From: Candidatus Gastranaerophilales bacterium
GTDB taxonomy: Bacteria > Cyanobacteriota > Vampirovibrionia > Gastranaerophilales > Gastranaerophilaceae
NCBI GenBank assembly: GCA_947624325.1
Contig: CANQJT010000009.1
Location: 1-59,190 of the forward strand
Reading direction: 5' to 3'
Length of the DNA stretch: 59,190 nt
Under the pieces are notes generated by a model. The model worked only from the letters and a program-made list of their open reading frames with translations, did no database searches and had not been told where the DNA came from. The translations under genes and the position numbers were made by a program. Of the stretch, positions 29,193 to 37,952 are shown piece after piece. Every line of letters begins with the position of its first letter. Within the stretch, counting starts at the first letter, position 1.

Positions 29193-29615
29193 ATGGGAAT
29201 AGGAAAAAGAATTAAAGAATTAAGAGCGGAACTGCATCTTACTGCAGGTGAAATCGCATCAGGGCTAGATATTCCGGTAAGAACAATCGGAAGTTATGAA
29301 AGAGAAGAAGCCCAGCCGGGTGCAAAATTTTTTAGTGCACTAATTGACAAATATCATGTAAATGTTAATTGGATTTTAACAGGAAAAGGTAATATGTTTA
29401 TTTCTAAAATATTAGAAATAGATGATTCATTTATTACTTATTTTCAGGAAATATTCAATCTTACAGAAAAAGAAGTTACGGGCCTAATTGACCTGTTAAA
29501 TTCTGAAGCAAGCAGAGATATGGTGCTTAAATTTATTCAAATAAAAAAAGGCAATAAAGAAGCACTTAATACATTGCTTTATAATCTTCAGGGTATTAAA
29601 GCCATATACGGTTAA
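29193..29615 (+). CDS. XRE-family HTH transcriptional regulator
   Basis: A 140-residue protein with an N-terminal helix-turn-helix of the lambda/434 Cro-CI type at about residues 5-60 (GKRIKELRAELHLTAGEIAS, then IPVRTIGSYEREEAQPG). It continues with KYHVNVNWILTGKGNMF, a segment typical of phage CI-like and immunity repressors. The C-terminal part (FNLTEKEVTGLIDLLNSEA) is probably for dimerisation; no LexA-type peptidase domain is present. An AGG-containing site precedes the ATG. Inverted repeats upstream suggest autoregulation and control of the divergent small genes. It overlaps the convergent helicase gene by 4 bp. Confidence 0.85.
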   Translation: MGIGKRIKELRAELHLTAGEIASGLDIPVRTIGSYEREEAQPGAKFFSALIDKYHVNVNWILTGKGNMFISKILEIDDSFITYFQEIFNLTEKEVTGLIDLLNSEASRDMVLKFIQIKKGNKEALNTLLYNLQGIKAIYG

Positions 29616-31906
29616 TCAACGTCAACAGGCTCTTTTAATATTGCGGTAATTGCATCTTTTGCATGCTGTTTTAAATCTTCACTTAAATTGGGAAGAATAG
29701 TAAGCTGTCTTAATACATCTACCGTCCTTTTAAAAATTCTCACAAGGTCGCCTTCGGAGGAGTCGACTTGTTTTGCTATGTCTTCCCAAGGAGTACCTAA
29801 AATCCACTGTTCTATCAAGGGCGAATAATATGAATTAATATACATTTCAGTGTTAATATCATAGTCTCTTTGGAGTATTGCAATATTTTTGCGGATTTCT
29901 TTTATTTTGTTTAAAGCTTTTCTTGTATTTCTGCTTATTGGCTGATTTGGATATACATCCGACCTTAAATCCTCAGTTACAAGTGCACAAATAACGGAAG
30001 CCAGTTCATAAGGTTCAAGTTCATCTAAAATCCCTTTTAAAATTATCTCTGCTAAAAACAGTTCATTTTCCGCTCTAATCATTGAGCAGGTAATACCGCT
30101 GTCAGTTGGTACTCCGTTTTGGATGTAGCCTTTTTTCTCCAGTATTTCTTTATGGGCAAGGAATTTATTCCAATAAATATCCTTTTGTTTCTCTATGTTT
30201 TTAGTGGCTTCATTGTACTTTTTTTCAAGTCTGGTAATTATTTCAAGGTTTTTCATATGTTTTTTATAACTTCGGCAAATTTCACATTTGTATTTTTCAA
30301 GTTCAAGACGCATTTGTCTTGTTTTTTCCAAATACTCCGTTACTTCGGGGGCATTCTTATCACCCTTTTGTTTAGCCTGTTTTTGGAGTGTCCTTGTTAA
30401 TTTTCTAAATACTATAAATTTATCTTTTAATTTGTTAAATTCTAAAAATTGTTCATTAGTCAATCCGAAAGGACATTTTTCGTTTTTTAATTTCGCTAAG
30501 CTTTGTTCATATTGTATTTGCTGAGATATAATAGGTTTTAGTCTGTCATTTGATGAAAAATACCCAAAACTCTTTAAAATCAATTCTTTTGCTTGATTAA
30601 GCTCTAAATTTTGAAGTAAATTTAACACCATTGAATACCCGGGAGAAAATCTGCTTTCTAACGGGTTTGATGAACTCCTTACCAAGTCGGCAACTTCTTC
30701 AGGTGATTGGAATTGCGTTCCCATTACAACTACATATCCGATTTTATCCATTCCTCTTCTGCCTGCACGGCCTGACATCTGTAAAAATTCATTTGCAGTA
30801 AGCATTCTGTGTCCCGAATCGGTTCTTTTACTGATTGCTGAAATAACTGTTGTTCTTGCAGGCATATTTATTCCTGCAGCCAATGTTTCTGTCGCAAATA
30901 CAACTTTTATAAGACCTTTTTGAAACAACCTTTCAACTAAAAGTTTCCAGGCAGGCAATAATCCGGCATGGTGCGAGGCAACCCCGTTATAAAGGTATTC
31001 TAAATTTTTATTATTTTCTAAATATAAATGGTCTTTTAAAAATTCAGAGATTTCTTTTCTTATTTGTTTTGCTTCTTCGTCGGTTATTAATCTTAAATCC
31101 GAACATTTTTCCATATTTTCATCGCATTTTTTACGGGAAAATGTAAAAAATATTGCAGGAAGCATATCTTTTTTATGAAGTACATTTATAACGTCTTTTA
31201 CATTGTTTCGTTTTTTTGCCTGACGAGAGTATAAATTCATTTTCTTTTCGGGTTTTATTTTTCTGTTTAATCTGCCTTCAGGTGTTAAAAGGGGCAGAAT
31301 ATCGAAAGGCTTGGAAGAATCAAAATAATAATGTCGTAAAGGGACGGGGCGGAAATCCGTGTATATGTGTTCTGTTCCCGAGTGTACCGTGTTTATCCAA
31401 TCGCACAACTGCTGAGAATTAGCTACTGTCGCACTTAGTGCAATAATTTGGACATTATTTGGGCAGTATATTATACTTTCTTCCCATACCGTGCCTCTTT
31501 CTTCATCGTTCATATAGTGAACTTCGTCAAGGACAACATATTTAACATCCTTCATAATATCTTTAGCAGAGCCGAAATTAGTATTATAAAGCATATTTCT
31601 AAATACTTCTGTTGTCATAACGACAATCGGGGCTTCCCTGTTAATGGAAGTGTCGCCCGTTAAAAGCCCAACATTTCCTTCTCCGTACTTTTGCCCGAAA
31701 TCATAAAATTTTTGGTTAGATAATGCCTTCAATGGTGTTGTATAAAATAATCTTGTATTTTCTTCAAGTGCTTTTTGTATTGCATGTTCTGCTATGCAGG
31801 TTTTACCTGCACCCGTCGGTGCACACACAACAACACTTTTGTTATTATCTATGCAATCAAAAGCTTCTTTTTGAAATTCATCAGGTATAAAATCAAACTT
31901 ATACAA
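29612..31906 (-). CDS. Ski2-like DEVH-box RNA helicase
   Basis: A 764-residue superfamily 2 helicase. Motif I is CAPTGAGKTCIAEHA (near residue 30), motif II is VLDEVHYMND at 125-134, motif III is ALSATV, and motif VI is QMSGRAGRRGMDKIGYVVVM. The long C-terminal region with helical insertions (about 440-620) and a final DSHCT-like segment matches Ski2/Mtr4-like and HelY-like proteins found in Cyanobacteria and Actinobacteria. These unwind structured RNA, probably in rRNA processing or RNA decay. The TTG start gives MYKFDFIPDEFQKEAFDCI, a standard N-terminus. It follows aroF by 2 bp. Confidence 0.9.
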   Translation of the reverse strand: MYKFDFIPDEFQKEAFDCIDNNKSVVVCAPTGAGKTCIAEHAIQKALEENTRLFYTTPLKALSNQKFYDFGQKYGEGNVGLLTGDTSINREAPIVVMTTEVFRNMLYNTNFGSAKDIMKDVKYVVLDEVHYMNDEERGTVWEESIIYCPNNVQIIALSATVANSQQLCDWINTVHSGTEHIYTDFRPVPLRHYYFDSSKPFDILPLLTPEGRLNRKIKPEKKMNLYSRQAKKRNNVKDVINVLHKKDMLPAIFFTFSRKKCDENMEKCSDLRLITDEEAKQIRKEISEFLKDHLYLENNKNLEYLYNGVASHHAGLLPAWKLLVERLFQKGLIKVVFATETLAAGINMPARTTVISAISKRTDSGHRMLTANEFLQMSGRAGRRGMDKIGYVVVMGTQFQSPEEVADLVRSSSNPLESRFSPGYSMVLNLLQNLELNQAKELILKSFGYFSSNDRLKPIISQQIQYEQSLAKLKNEKCPFGLTNEQFLEFNKLKDKFIVFRKLTRTLQKQAKQKGDKNAPEVTEYLEKTRQMRLELEKYKCEICRSYKKHMKNLEIITRLEKKYNEATKNIEKQKDIYWNKFLAHKEILEKKGYIQNGVPTDSGITCSMIRAENELFLAEIILKGILDELEPYELASVICALVTEDLRSDVYPNQPISRNTRKALNKIKEIRKNIAILQRDYDINTEMYINSYYSPLIEQWILGTPWEDIAKQVDSSEGDLVRIFKRTVDVLRQLTILPNLSEDLKQHAKDAITAILKEPVDVD

Positions 31907-31908
31907 AA

Positions 31909-32955
31909 TTACACCAAACTCATTGAATGTTTATTATCATAATCAATTCTGCCGATAAGTTTATTAAGATGTTTAGCAACCTCTTTAAACATCGGAATAG
32001 GTAAACTCTGTGCTCCGTCGGATGATGCATTTTCAGGGTCGTGATGCACCTCCATCATTACACCATGCGCACCTACTATTAACCCTGCTTTTGCCATTGG
32101 TTCAATTAAATATCTTCTTCCTGTTCCATGGCTCGGATCAACTATTACAGGCAGGTGTGAATATTTTTTTATTACGGGAATTGCTGCTATATCTAAAGTA
32201 TTTCTTGTCGATGTACTGTCTACACCTTTAATTCCTCTTTCACAAAGAATTACTTTGTCATTTCCGTTATACATAATGTGTTCAGCAGCAAGTAAAAATT
32301 CTCTTATCGAAGCAGCTGCACCTCTTTTTAATATGACGGGTTTATCGCATTTGCCGACAGCTTTAAGCAGTTTAAAATTCTGCATATTTCTGGCTCCGAT
32401 TTGTATAACATCGGCATATTGGCAGACTAAGTCCAAATCTAAAGTATCCATTAACTCGGTAACAATTAAAAGTCCTGTTTTTTCTCTTGCGATAGCAAGG
32501 TATTCCAGTGCCTTTTCTTCAAGCCCTTGAAAATCATACGGTGAAGTTCTTGGTTTAAATGCACCGCCTCTTAAAAAATGACAGCCCATTTCTTTAGCGG
32601 CATCGGCAACTTTTAACAATCCGTCCAAATCCTGCTCTACACAGCAAGGTCCTGCTATTATTACAGGTTTTTCTAATCCGCCTATCCTTACACCGTTTGA
32701 AAATTCAATTACCGTATCCTCCTGTTTGCCTTCTCTTGATGCCAGTTTATATGGTTCTTGAATTAATTTTACACTTCTTACACCTTCATATGATTGAAAA
32801 GAATGAGGATCAATAAGTCTTTTATCACCTATTGCCGCAATTACAGTCATAACATCCCCATGGTTTAATACGGTTTTAAATCCTTTATTGTGAAGAGCTT
32901 TTACTACTATTTCAATTTGCTCCCGGGTCGCAGAAGGCTCCATTATTATTATCAT
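31909..32955 (-). CDS. aroF: 3-deoxy-7-phosphoheptulonate synthase (DAHP synthase, type I-beta)
   Basis: A 348-residue enzyme that condenses phosphoenolpyruvate and erythrose 4-phosphate, the first step of the shikimate pathway. The N-terminal 70 residues are the ferredoxin-like extension of the I-beta form (MEPSATREQIEIVVKALHNK). The barrel carries PVIIAGPCCVEQ, LRGGAFKPRTSPYDFQGL, IGARNMQNFKLLKAVG, KPVILKRG and PVIVDPSHGTGRR, which hold the metal- and substrate-binding residues. The long central aroF/aroG feature of E. coli is absent. AGAGGAAAAGA precedes the ATG. It lies 14 bp after the sugar-nucleotide transferase gene. Confidence 0.96.
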   Translation of the reverse strand: MIIIMEPSATREQIEIVVKALHNKGFKTVLNHGDVMTVIAAIGDKRLIDPHSFQSYEGVRSVKLIQEPYKLASREGKQEDTVIEFSNGVRIGGLEKPVIIAGPCCVEQDLDGLLKVADAAKEMGCHFLRGGAFKPRTSPYDFQGLEEKALEYLAIAREKTGLLIVTELMDTLDLDLVCQYADVIQIGARNMQNFKLLKAVGKCDKPVILKRGAAASIREFLLAAEHIMYNGNDKVILCERGIKGVDSTSTRNTLDIAAIPVIKKYSHLPVIVDPSHGTGRRYLIEPMAKAGLIVGAHGVMMEVHHDPENASSDGAQSLPIPMFKEVAKHLNKLIGRIDYDNKHSMSLV

Positions 32956-32969
32956 TCTTTTCCTCTTTT

Positions 32970-33986
32970 CTATATAGAAGCATATGTATGTTCTTTTGTT
33001 ATATCTTCTTTTACTATCTGTCCTTTTATTGGTTCATTTACTTTACTGTTTGATAAGATTATTGAATTTTCTATTACAACATTATCAGAAATGTCAATAT
33101 TATTCCATAAAATTGAATTTATAATTTTAACATTATTGCCTATTTTACAATTATTACCCAATATGCAATAACCTTGTATTTTTATATCGTTTTTAATTTG
33201 TGTATTATCACCTTTTATATATAAACCTTGCATTGATATATTAACAACAGGTTTATAACTGTTAACCGCATGATTTAACAAATCTATATTTGATTGATGA
33301 TATTGGTCAAGTGAACCTATATCAGACCAATATCCTTCCATAACATATGTGTTTATTTTTATTTTGTTGTTTAATAGCATCGGAAAAACATTTTTAGCAA
33401 AATCAAAAAATGTATTTTCAGGAATTAAATTAAAAATATCATATTTAAATATATAAATTCCCGTATTGGCTAAATTTGATTTTGCTTCATTAACAGCAGG
33501 TTTTTCTTGAAAACTTTTTACACTGTTGTCCTCGTCCAGAACAACAATACCGTATTTGTTAACTTGTGAATGTTCTACTTCCTTTAATATTATTGTTGCA
33601 ATTGCATTTGAATTAACATGTGCTTCGTATGCTTTATTAATATCTAAATCAGTCAAACCGTCACCTGACATTACAATGAAATCTTCTTTTTCATTAAAGA
33701 AAAATTGACATTTTTTTAATCCGCCGGCAGTACCTGAAAGTTCGGTTTCTTTTATAAAATTAAAATTAATTCCAAAGTTATTTTCTTTATAATAATTTTG
33801 GATTTCCTCCGCTTTGTAGTATGTATTTGCTACAATATTACGAATGCCGAATTTGCTAAGATGCTGAATAAGTATATCCATTGCAGGTTTATTTGCCAGA
33901 GGAACCATTGGTTTAGGTACTATACTGGATAATGGTTCTAACCTTGAACCGACTCCTGCTGCCATTATCATTGCTTTTTTTAACAT
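32970..33986 (-). CDS. Nucleotidyltransferase, sugar-1-phosphate type with C-terminal hexapeptide repeats
   Basis: A 338-residue protein with an N-terminal NTP-transferase domain. The signature MAAGVGSRLEPLSSIVPKPM is followed by PLANKPAMDILIQHL and the metal-binding Asp in SGDGLTD. The C-terminal 80 residues have hexapeptide repeats of a left-handed beta-helix (IQGYCILGNNCKIGNNVKII, NSILWNNIDISDNVVI). This architecture belongs to mannose-1-phosphate guanylyltransferases and glucose-1-phosphate thymidylyl- or uridylyltransferases. The sugar and nucleotide cannot be decided here. GGTGGAAAT gives a good start. It is in the ffh-aroF-helicase gene group, 17 bp after ffh. Confidence 0.87.
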   Translation of the reverse strand: MLKKAMIMAAGVGSRLEPLSSIVPKPMVPLANKPAMDILIQHLSKFGIRNIVANTYYKAEEIQNYYKENNFGINFNFIKETELSGTAGGLKKCQFFFNEKEDFIVMSGDGLTDLDINKAYEAHVNSNAIATIILKEVEHSQVNKYGIVVLDEDNSVKSFQEKPAVNEAKSNLANTGIYIFKYDIFNLIPENTFFDFAKNVFPMLLNNKIKINTYVMEGYWSDIGSLDQYHQSNIDLLNHAVNSYKPVVNISMQGLYIKGDNTQIKNDIKIQGYCILGNNCKIGNNVKIINSILWNNIDISDNVVIENSIILSNSKVNEPIKGQIVKEDITKEHTYASI

Positions 33987-34003
33987 ATTTCCACCCGTAT
34001 TTA

Positions 34004-35365
34004 TTAAAATGGGAATCTTGCACCTAAATTTTTAGGTATTTTAAGTTTCCCTTTTTTTACCTTTTGTTTTATATCCGAAAAACCTTTCATCATTTGACGC
34101 ATTTGATCAAATTGTGAAATTATTTGATTTACTTCAGTAATATTTAAACCACACCCAAGTGCTATTCTTCTCTTTCTTGAAGTATTAATTATATTAGGAT
34201 TTGACCTTTCTTCAGGAGTCATACTTGCAATGAAAGATTCTACTTTTTTCATTTGTTTTTCTCCTTCATTTGCAATTGTTTCTTTTGTGTCACGATTTAA
34301 CCCCGGAATTGGTAACATTCCCAGAAGATTTTCCATTGAACCAAACATTTTCATCTGTTTTTGCATTTTTAAAAAGTCATTATAAGAAAACTCAGCTTTT
34401 TCCATTTTCTTTTCAAATTCTTTAGCTTGTTTTTCATCAAAGACTTCCTGGGCTTTTTCAACTAATGAAACAATATCGCCCATTCCTAAGATTCTGTCTG
34501 CCATCCTGGATGGGTAAAAATCATTTAATGCATCAAGTTTTTCACCTGTTCCTGTCAGTTTAACGGGCTTGCCTGAAGAATAAACAACACTTAGTGCTGC
34601 ACCGCCTCTTGAATCACCATCTAATTTTGTTAAGATTATACCTGTTATATCAAGCTGAGTATTAAAGTTTTCCGCAACACTTACCGCCTGCTGACCAAGC
34701 ATTGAATCAATTACAAGTAGCTTTTCCTGAGGATGAAAGGCTCTGTCTATCAGTAAAAGTTCAGCCATCATTTCATTATCTATTTGCAAACGACCTGCCG
34801 TATCTATAATTACGACATTATATCCGTTATTTTTTGCATAATCTATTGAGTCTGATACTATTTGTTGAACATTTGTTGAACCCTCAACTGAGTATACCGG
34901 TGTTTGTATTTGTTCCCCAAGTGTTTTTAATTGCATTATTGCAGCCGGACGATATACATCTGCCGCAACAAGCAGAGGGTTTTTGCCTTCTTTCTTTAAT
35001 TTAACGGCAAGTTTAGCTGCTGATGTAGTTTTCCCTGAACCTTGAAGTCCTAACATCATAATTAATGAAGGATGCCCTGATAAATTCAGCGGTGAATTTT
35101 CATTTCCCAATATATTTACTAGTTCATCATGAACTATTTTTACTAACTGCTGACCGGGATTTACTCCGTTTAAAACTTCTTCGCCAAGTGCCTTTTCTTT
35201 AAGCGAAGTCATAAATATTTTTACAACTTTTAAACTGACATCTGCTTCAAGCAGGGCTCTACGCACTTCTCTTAAAGCATCCTGCATATTTTCTTCTGTT
35301 AATTTTGAGTTGCCTGATGCCTTCTTTATTATTTCCTGTAACTTTTCCGATAAATTATCAAACAT
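34004..35365 (-). CDS. ffh: Signal recognition particle protein
   Basis: A 453-residue Ffh (SRP54). The N domain begins FDNLSEKLQEIIKKASG. The GTPase domain has G1 GLQGSGKTTSAAKLAVKL, DTAGRLQIDNEMMAEL and TKLDGDSRGGAALSV. The methionine-rich M domain includes FLKMQKQMKMFGSMENLLGM and SRKRRIALGCGLNITEVNQI, which binds 4.5S RNA and signal sequences. It targets membrane and secreted proteins to the FtsY receptor. The ATG has no Shine-Dalgarno sequence. The 51-bp gap to the divergent rluB gene must hold both promoters. No 4.5S RNA gene was identified nearby. Confidence 0.97.
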   Translation of the reverse strand: MFDNLSEKLQEIIKKASGNSKLTEENMQDALREVRRALLEADVSLKVVKIFMTSLKEKALGEEVLNGVNPGQQLVKIVHDELVNILGNENSPLNLSGHPSLIMMLGLQGSGKTTSAAKLAVKLKKEGKNPLLVAADVYRPAAIMQLKTLGEQIQTPVYSVEGSTNVQQIVSDSIDYAKNNGYNVVIIDTAGRLQIDNEMMAELLLIDRAFHPQEKLLVIDSMLGQQAVSVAENFNTQLDITGIILTKLDGDSRGGAALSVVYSSGKPVKLTGTGEKLDALNDFYPSRMADRILGMGDIVSLVEKAQEVFDEKQAKEFEKKMEKAEFSYNDFLKMQKQMKMFGSMENLLGMLPIPGLNRDTKETIANEGEKQMKKVESFIASMTPEERSNPNIINTSRKRRIALGCGLNITEVNQIISQFDQMRQMMKGFSDIKQKVKKGKLKIPKNLGARFPF

Positions 35366-35407
35366 AACAATAAAATTTTACTATAAAAACTAAATTTTTT
35401 CAGTTAT

Positions 35408-35413
35408 TATAAC
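35408..35413 (+). promoter_or_regulatory. Putative -10 box directly before the pseudouridine synthase gene
   Basis: TATAAC lies three bases before the ATG at 35417, with no ribosome binding site. Called by analogy with other genes in the window; the -35 is weak. Confidence 0.3.
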
Positions 35414-35416
35414 AAT

Positions 35417-36160
35417 ATGAAAACACAAAAAGTCAGGTTAAATAAATTTATAGCTTCTTCCGGTTTTTGTTCAAGACGAAAAGCCGATGAACTTATTGAA
35501 GCAGGCAAAATTAAAGTTAACGGGGAAATTGTAACGGAACTCGGATTTCTTATAAGCCCTAAAGATAAAGTATCTGCATACGGCAAAGAAATTAAACCTC
35601 AAATATTGACTTATATAAGATACTACAAACCTGCAGGTTATATTACTACAATGGACGATGAAAAAGGCAGAAAGACAATTTATGATATTCTTCCCGAAGA
35701 AGTACAAAACCTTAAGCCCGTAGGCAGGCTTGATAAAGATTCTACGGGGCTTTTAATTCTTACTAATGACGGGGATTTTATTAATTCTTTTGCTCATCCT
35801 TCCGTAAAAGTCCCTAAAGTATATCGTGTCTGCGCTCAAGGTAAACTTAATTTGAATGATTTGACCTTGATGGAAAAAGGAATTGAAATTGAAAAAGGAC
35901 AAATGGCATATGCTTATGCCCGTATTATCGATTTTGAGGGCAAAAATACGGTACTTGAAATAGTGCTTTATCAAGGATTAAACAGACAAATCAGAAAAAT
36001 GCTCGATATCCTCGGGCATAGTGTTATTTCTTTAAAAAGATTAAGTATGGGACCTGTTGACCTTTCAGGACTTAAAAAAGGGCAATTTAAATATATAAAA
36101 CCCAAACAGCTTCAGGAAATTAAAAATTACCTGAAAAAATTAAGTAAGGAAAATTCTTAA
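35417..36160 (+). CDS. rluB: RsuA/RluB-family ribosomal pseudouridine synthase
   Basis: A 247-residue enzyme with an N-terminal S4 RNA-binding domain (VRLNKFIASSGFCSRRKADE, then IKVNGEIVTELG) and a catalytic domain. The active-site Asp is in LKPVGRLDKDSTGLLILTND, and YQGLNRQIRKMLDILGH is the second family signature. It converts a specific uridine of rRNA to pseudouridine. The RluB/RluE/RluF/RsuA subgroups cannot be separated safely, but the length and N-terminus favour the 23S-acting RluB type. The start lacks a ribosome binding site. Copy 2 of the dispersed element begins 10 bp after the stop. Confidence 0.9.
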   Translation: MKTQKVRLNKFIASSGFCSRRKADELIEAGKIKVNGEIVTELGFLISPKDKVSAYGKEIKPQILTYIRYYKPAGYITTMDDEKGRKTIYDILPEEVQNLKPVGRLDKDSTGLLILTNDGDFINSFAHPSVKVPKVYRVCAQGKLNLNDLTLMEKGIEIEKGQMAYAYARIIDFEGKNTVLEIVLYQGLNRQIRKMLDILGHSVISLKRLSMGPVDLSGLKKGQFKYIKPKQLQEIKNYLKKLSKENS

Positions 36161-36170
36161 TTTAAATGGT

Positions 36171-36469
36171 CCGAGTAAATTTTTACGATAAGCCGAAGGT
36201 GTTACAAAGCGAAACACCGCAACGAAGTGAGGATTACAAAGCGAACATCTGAGCAATGCGAAGATTGTGAGCCTGTATCCGAAGCGAAGCGGAGTGTGAT
36301 TGAGCCTGTATTCGTAAGCTGAGTAAAAATTTGCGAGTGGCTTATTGAAAAGGTTACAAAACGAGCAAGCGAAGAATGAGCTTTGCGAGCTTGTATGCGG
36401 AACGAAGTGTAGTCTGAGCAACTTTACGGTTGCGAGGAGCAAGCATAATGTTGCGACACCAGATTAAAT
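36171..36469 (-). repeat. Dispersed 3'-end intergenic element, copy 2
   Basis: The longest copy (299 bp), filling almost the whole 313-bp gap between the convergent rluB and flavodoxin genes. Read from the flavodoxin side it begins ATTTAATCTGGTGTCGCAAC, contains GCAAC-CGTAAA-GTTGC, TTCGCTTTGTAA twice and ACACTTCGTT/ACTTCGTT words, and ends TTTACTCGG. It is the same as 15224-15489 apart from insertions. The hairpin GGTGTT-ACAAAGCGA-AACACC is visible on the plus strand. Nothing else is seen in this gap. Confidence 0.85.
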
Positions 36470-36473
36470 ATTT

Positions 36474-36950
36474 TTAAATAAAATTATGTACCCATTCTTC
36501 AAGCTGGTTTTGAGATACTTTAGGATTAATCAATTGCTGGCATATAAAAATTGATTTCGGTGCGGATTCTCGTAAAGCATTAATTGATTTACCTATACTG
36601 CTTCCGCTTGATGTGCCGAACAGTATGATTTTCTTTCCGACTAAATTATAACTTTCCAAAAATGTATTTATAATTGTAGGAGGTAAAAACCACCATACGG
36701 GATAACCTATAAATAATGTTGTATATTGCTCAATATTTTCAACTTTATTTAGTATTTCAGGTCTTAAATCTCTGTTTCTGGCTTCCTGTGTCGAACGGCT
36801 GTGTTCATCCAATCCTTCTAAATCAGCTTCTGTATATGGAATTTTGGGAACAATTTCAAAAATATCGGCATTTGCCGCCTTCGCAATTCTTTCTGCTATT
36901 GATTTTGTCATACCTGTCGGACTAAAATATGCAACTAAAATTTTACTCAT
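36474..36950 (-). CDS. Flavodoxin-like protein
   Basis: A 158-residue flavodoxin-fold protein. The N-terminal phosphate-binding loop is LVAYFSPTGMTKSIAERIAK, which binds the FMN phosphate. FIGYPVWWFLPPTIINTFLE contributes the aromatic flavin contacts, and ILFGTSSGSSIGKS is the third loop. The PxxWW-type motif and the longer N-terminal loop are typical of the flavodoxin_4 group, whose members act as electron carriers or small NAD(P)H-linked flavoproteins. In a fermentative organism it may replace ferredoxin; the partner is unknown. The element copy 2 begins five bases after its stop. Confidence 0.88.
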   Translation of the reverse strand: MSKILVAYFSPTGMTKSIAERIAKAANADIFEIVPKIPYTEADLEGLDEHSRSTQEARNRDLRPEILNKVENIEQYTTLFIGYPVWWFLPPTIINTFLESYNLVGKKIILFGTSSGSSIGKSINALRESAPKSIFICQQLINPKVSQNQLEEWVHNFI

Positions 36951-37034
36951 AATTTCTACCTCTTTTAATATATTATACCATGCGTCATAAAATTCTAATT
37001 AGTTTTATAAATATAAAAAATTGAATAAATAAAA

Positions 37035-37064
37035 TTGATTATATAATTTTGTTTTTGATAAAAT
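37035..37064 (+). promoter_or_regulatory. Putative panD promoter
   Basis: TTGATT (37035-37040) and TAAAAT (37059-37064) are 18 bp apart; the -10 ends nine bases before the ATG. An alternative TATAAT is at 37042-37047. No Shine-Dalgarno sequence lies between. Confidence 0.4.
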
Positions 37065-37073
37065 AAAGTTACT

Positions 37074-37421
37074 ATGTTATTAGAATTTTTATATGCAAAA
37101 ATCCATAGAGCTACAGTAACAGACGCAAATCTTAATTATGTCGGTTCAATTACCATAGATAAAAATATTCTGGATAAAGCTAATATGACAGAAGGTCAAA
37201 AGGTTGATATTTTAAACATTAATAACGGCGAAAGATTTCAAACATACATTATTGCAGGAAAAAACGGAAATAAGGATTTCTGTTTAAACGGTGCTGCAGC
37301 AAGAAAAGCTCAGGTCGGTGATAAAATAATTATATGCTCTTATGCACAAATGACCCCTGATGAGGCAAAAAACTTTAAGCCTACTATTGTTCAATTAAAT
37401 GATAATAACGAAATTGTTTAA
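37074..37421 (+). CDS. panD: Aspartate 1-decarboxylase
   Basis: A 115-residue PanD, the pyruvoyl enzyme that makes beta-alanine for pantothenate and coenzyme A. The self-cleavage site is G24-S25 in [11 protein letters not shown]; the new Ser N-terminus becomes the pyruvoyl group. Family motifs [28 protein letters not shown] and [20 protein letters not shown] are all present, and the length is slightly short of E. coli PanD (126 aa). No other pantothenate gene is in the window. It overlaps the convergent exported-protein gene by 4 bp. Confidence 0.97.
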   Translation: MLLEFLYAKIHRATVTDANLNYVGSITIDKNILDKANMTEGQKVDILNINNGERFQTYIIAGKNGNKDFCLNGAAARKAQVGDKIIICSYAQMTPDEAKNFKPTIVQLNDNNEIV

Positions 37422-37882
37422 TTTTTATCTAAAAATCTTTGAACTTTTGTATTCATGGATTCTTCTTTTATTTTCCATTCACCGTTATTATCCTTACCTA
37501 TAATAAAATGAGCAGGAATTTTATAATCACTGGTTGAAGGCATTCTCATGGCTGCAACCCTGTAATCCTTACCTTGACGAGTGATTTTTATATTAAAATA
37601 TTTGTTTTTATACTTCCTTAGCTTCATTAATTTAGTGGATTTTTTTGCTTCGCTTTTATATCTCTCAAGCGGAATATTTACACTTTCTTGTGTCCCGTCA
37701 GGCTTTTCAACTACTCTTACAATCTTAGCGTTATCGCTGTAATACTTAAAATAATCACTGCTGTAGCTGTTTGCAGCCTCTATGTATTCATTAAAAAAAC
37801 ATTGTACATCTTGAATTTCATCGGCATAACATTTTAAATTAATACATATCCCAAAAATTAGCAGAACAAATAATTTTTTCAT
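37418..37882 (-). CDS. Small exported protein, possible NTF2-like fold
   Basis: A 154-residue protein with a signal peptide ([20 protein letters not shown], cleavage near CYA-DE). The mature part resembles NTF2/SnoaL-like domains: helix [20 protein letters not shown], then [17 protein letters not shown], strands, and a final [16 protein letters not shown]. The fold call is by eye. The ATG at 37882 was chosen over an in-frame TTG at 37894 because GGGAGA directly precedes it. It lies just after the rpoC2 terminator. The function is unknown; a periplasmic ligand-binding or scaffold protein is plausible. Confidence 0.65.
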   Translation of the reverse strand: MKKLFVLLIFGICINLKCYADEIQDVQCFFNEYIEAANSYSSDYFKYYSDNAKIVRVVEKPDGTQESVNIPLERYKSEAKKSTKLMKLRKYKNKYFNIKITRQGKDYRVAAMRMPSTSDYKIPAHFIIGKDNNGEWKIKEESMNTKVQRFLDKN

Positions 37883-37892
37883 AATTTCTCCC

Positions 37893-37938
37893 AAAAAATA
37901 TCAGTAATCTAACAACTGTTAAATTACTGACATTTTTT
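37893..37938 (-). terminator. Strong intrinsic terminator of the rpoBC operon
   Basis: A long stem-loop at 37901-37930 (TCAGTAAT-T-TAACA against TGTTA-G-ATTACTGA with a GT loop on the minus strand), followed by six T residues. The plus strand also has T residues after the stem, so it may act both ways. It lies 22 bp after the rpoC2 stop. Confidence 0.85.
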
Positions 37939-37952
37939 ATGAAACTATGAAG

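Noticed and set aside
36140-36442. 100-codon minus-strand open frame resembling the peptide encoded in the other element copy
   Set aside because: The two frames match only because the DNA repeat matches; there is no ribosome site, the composition is unlike the other genes, and the third copy has lost the frame.
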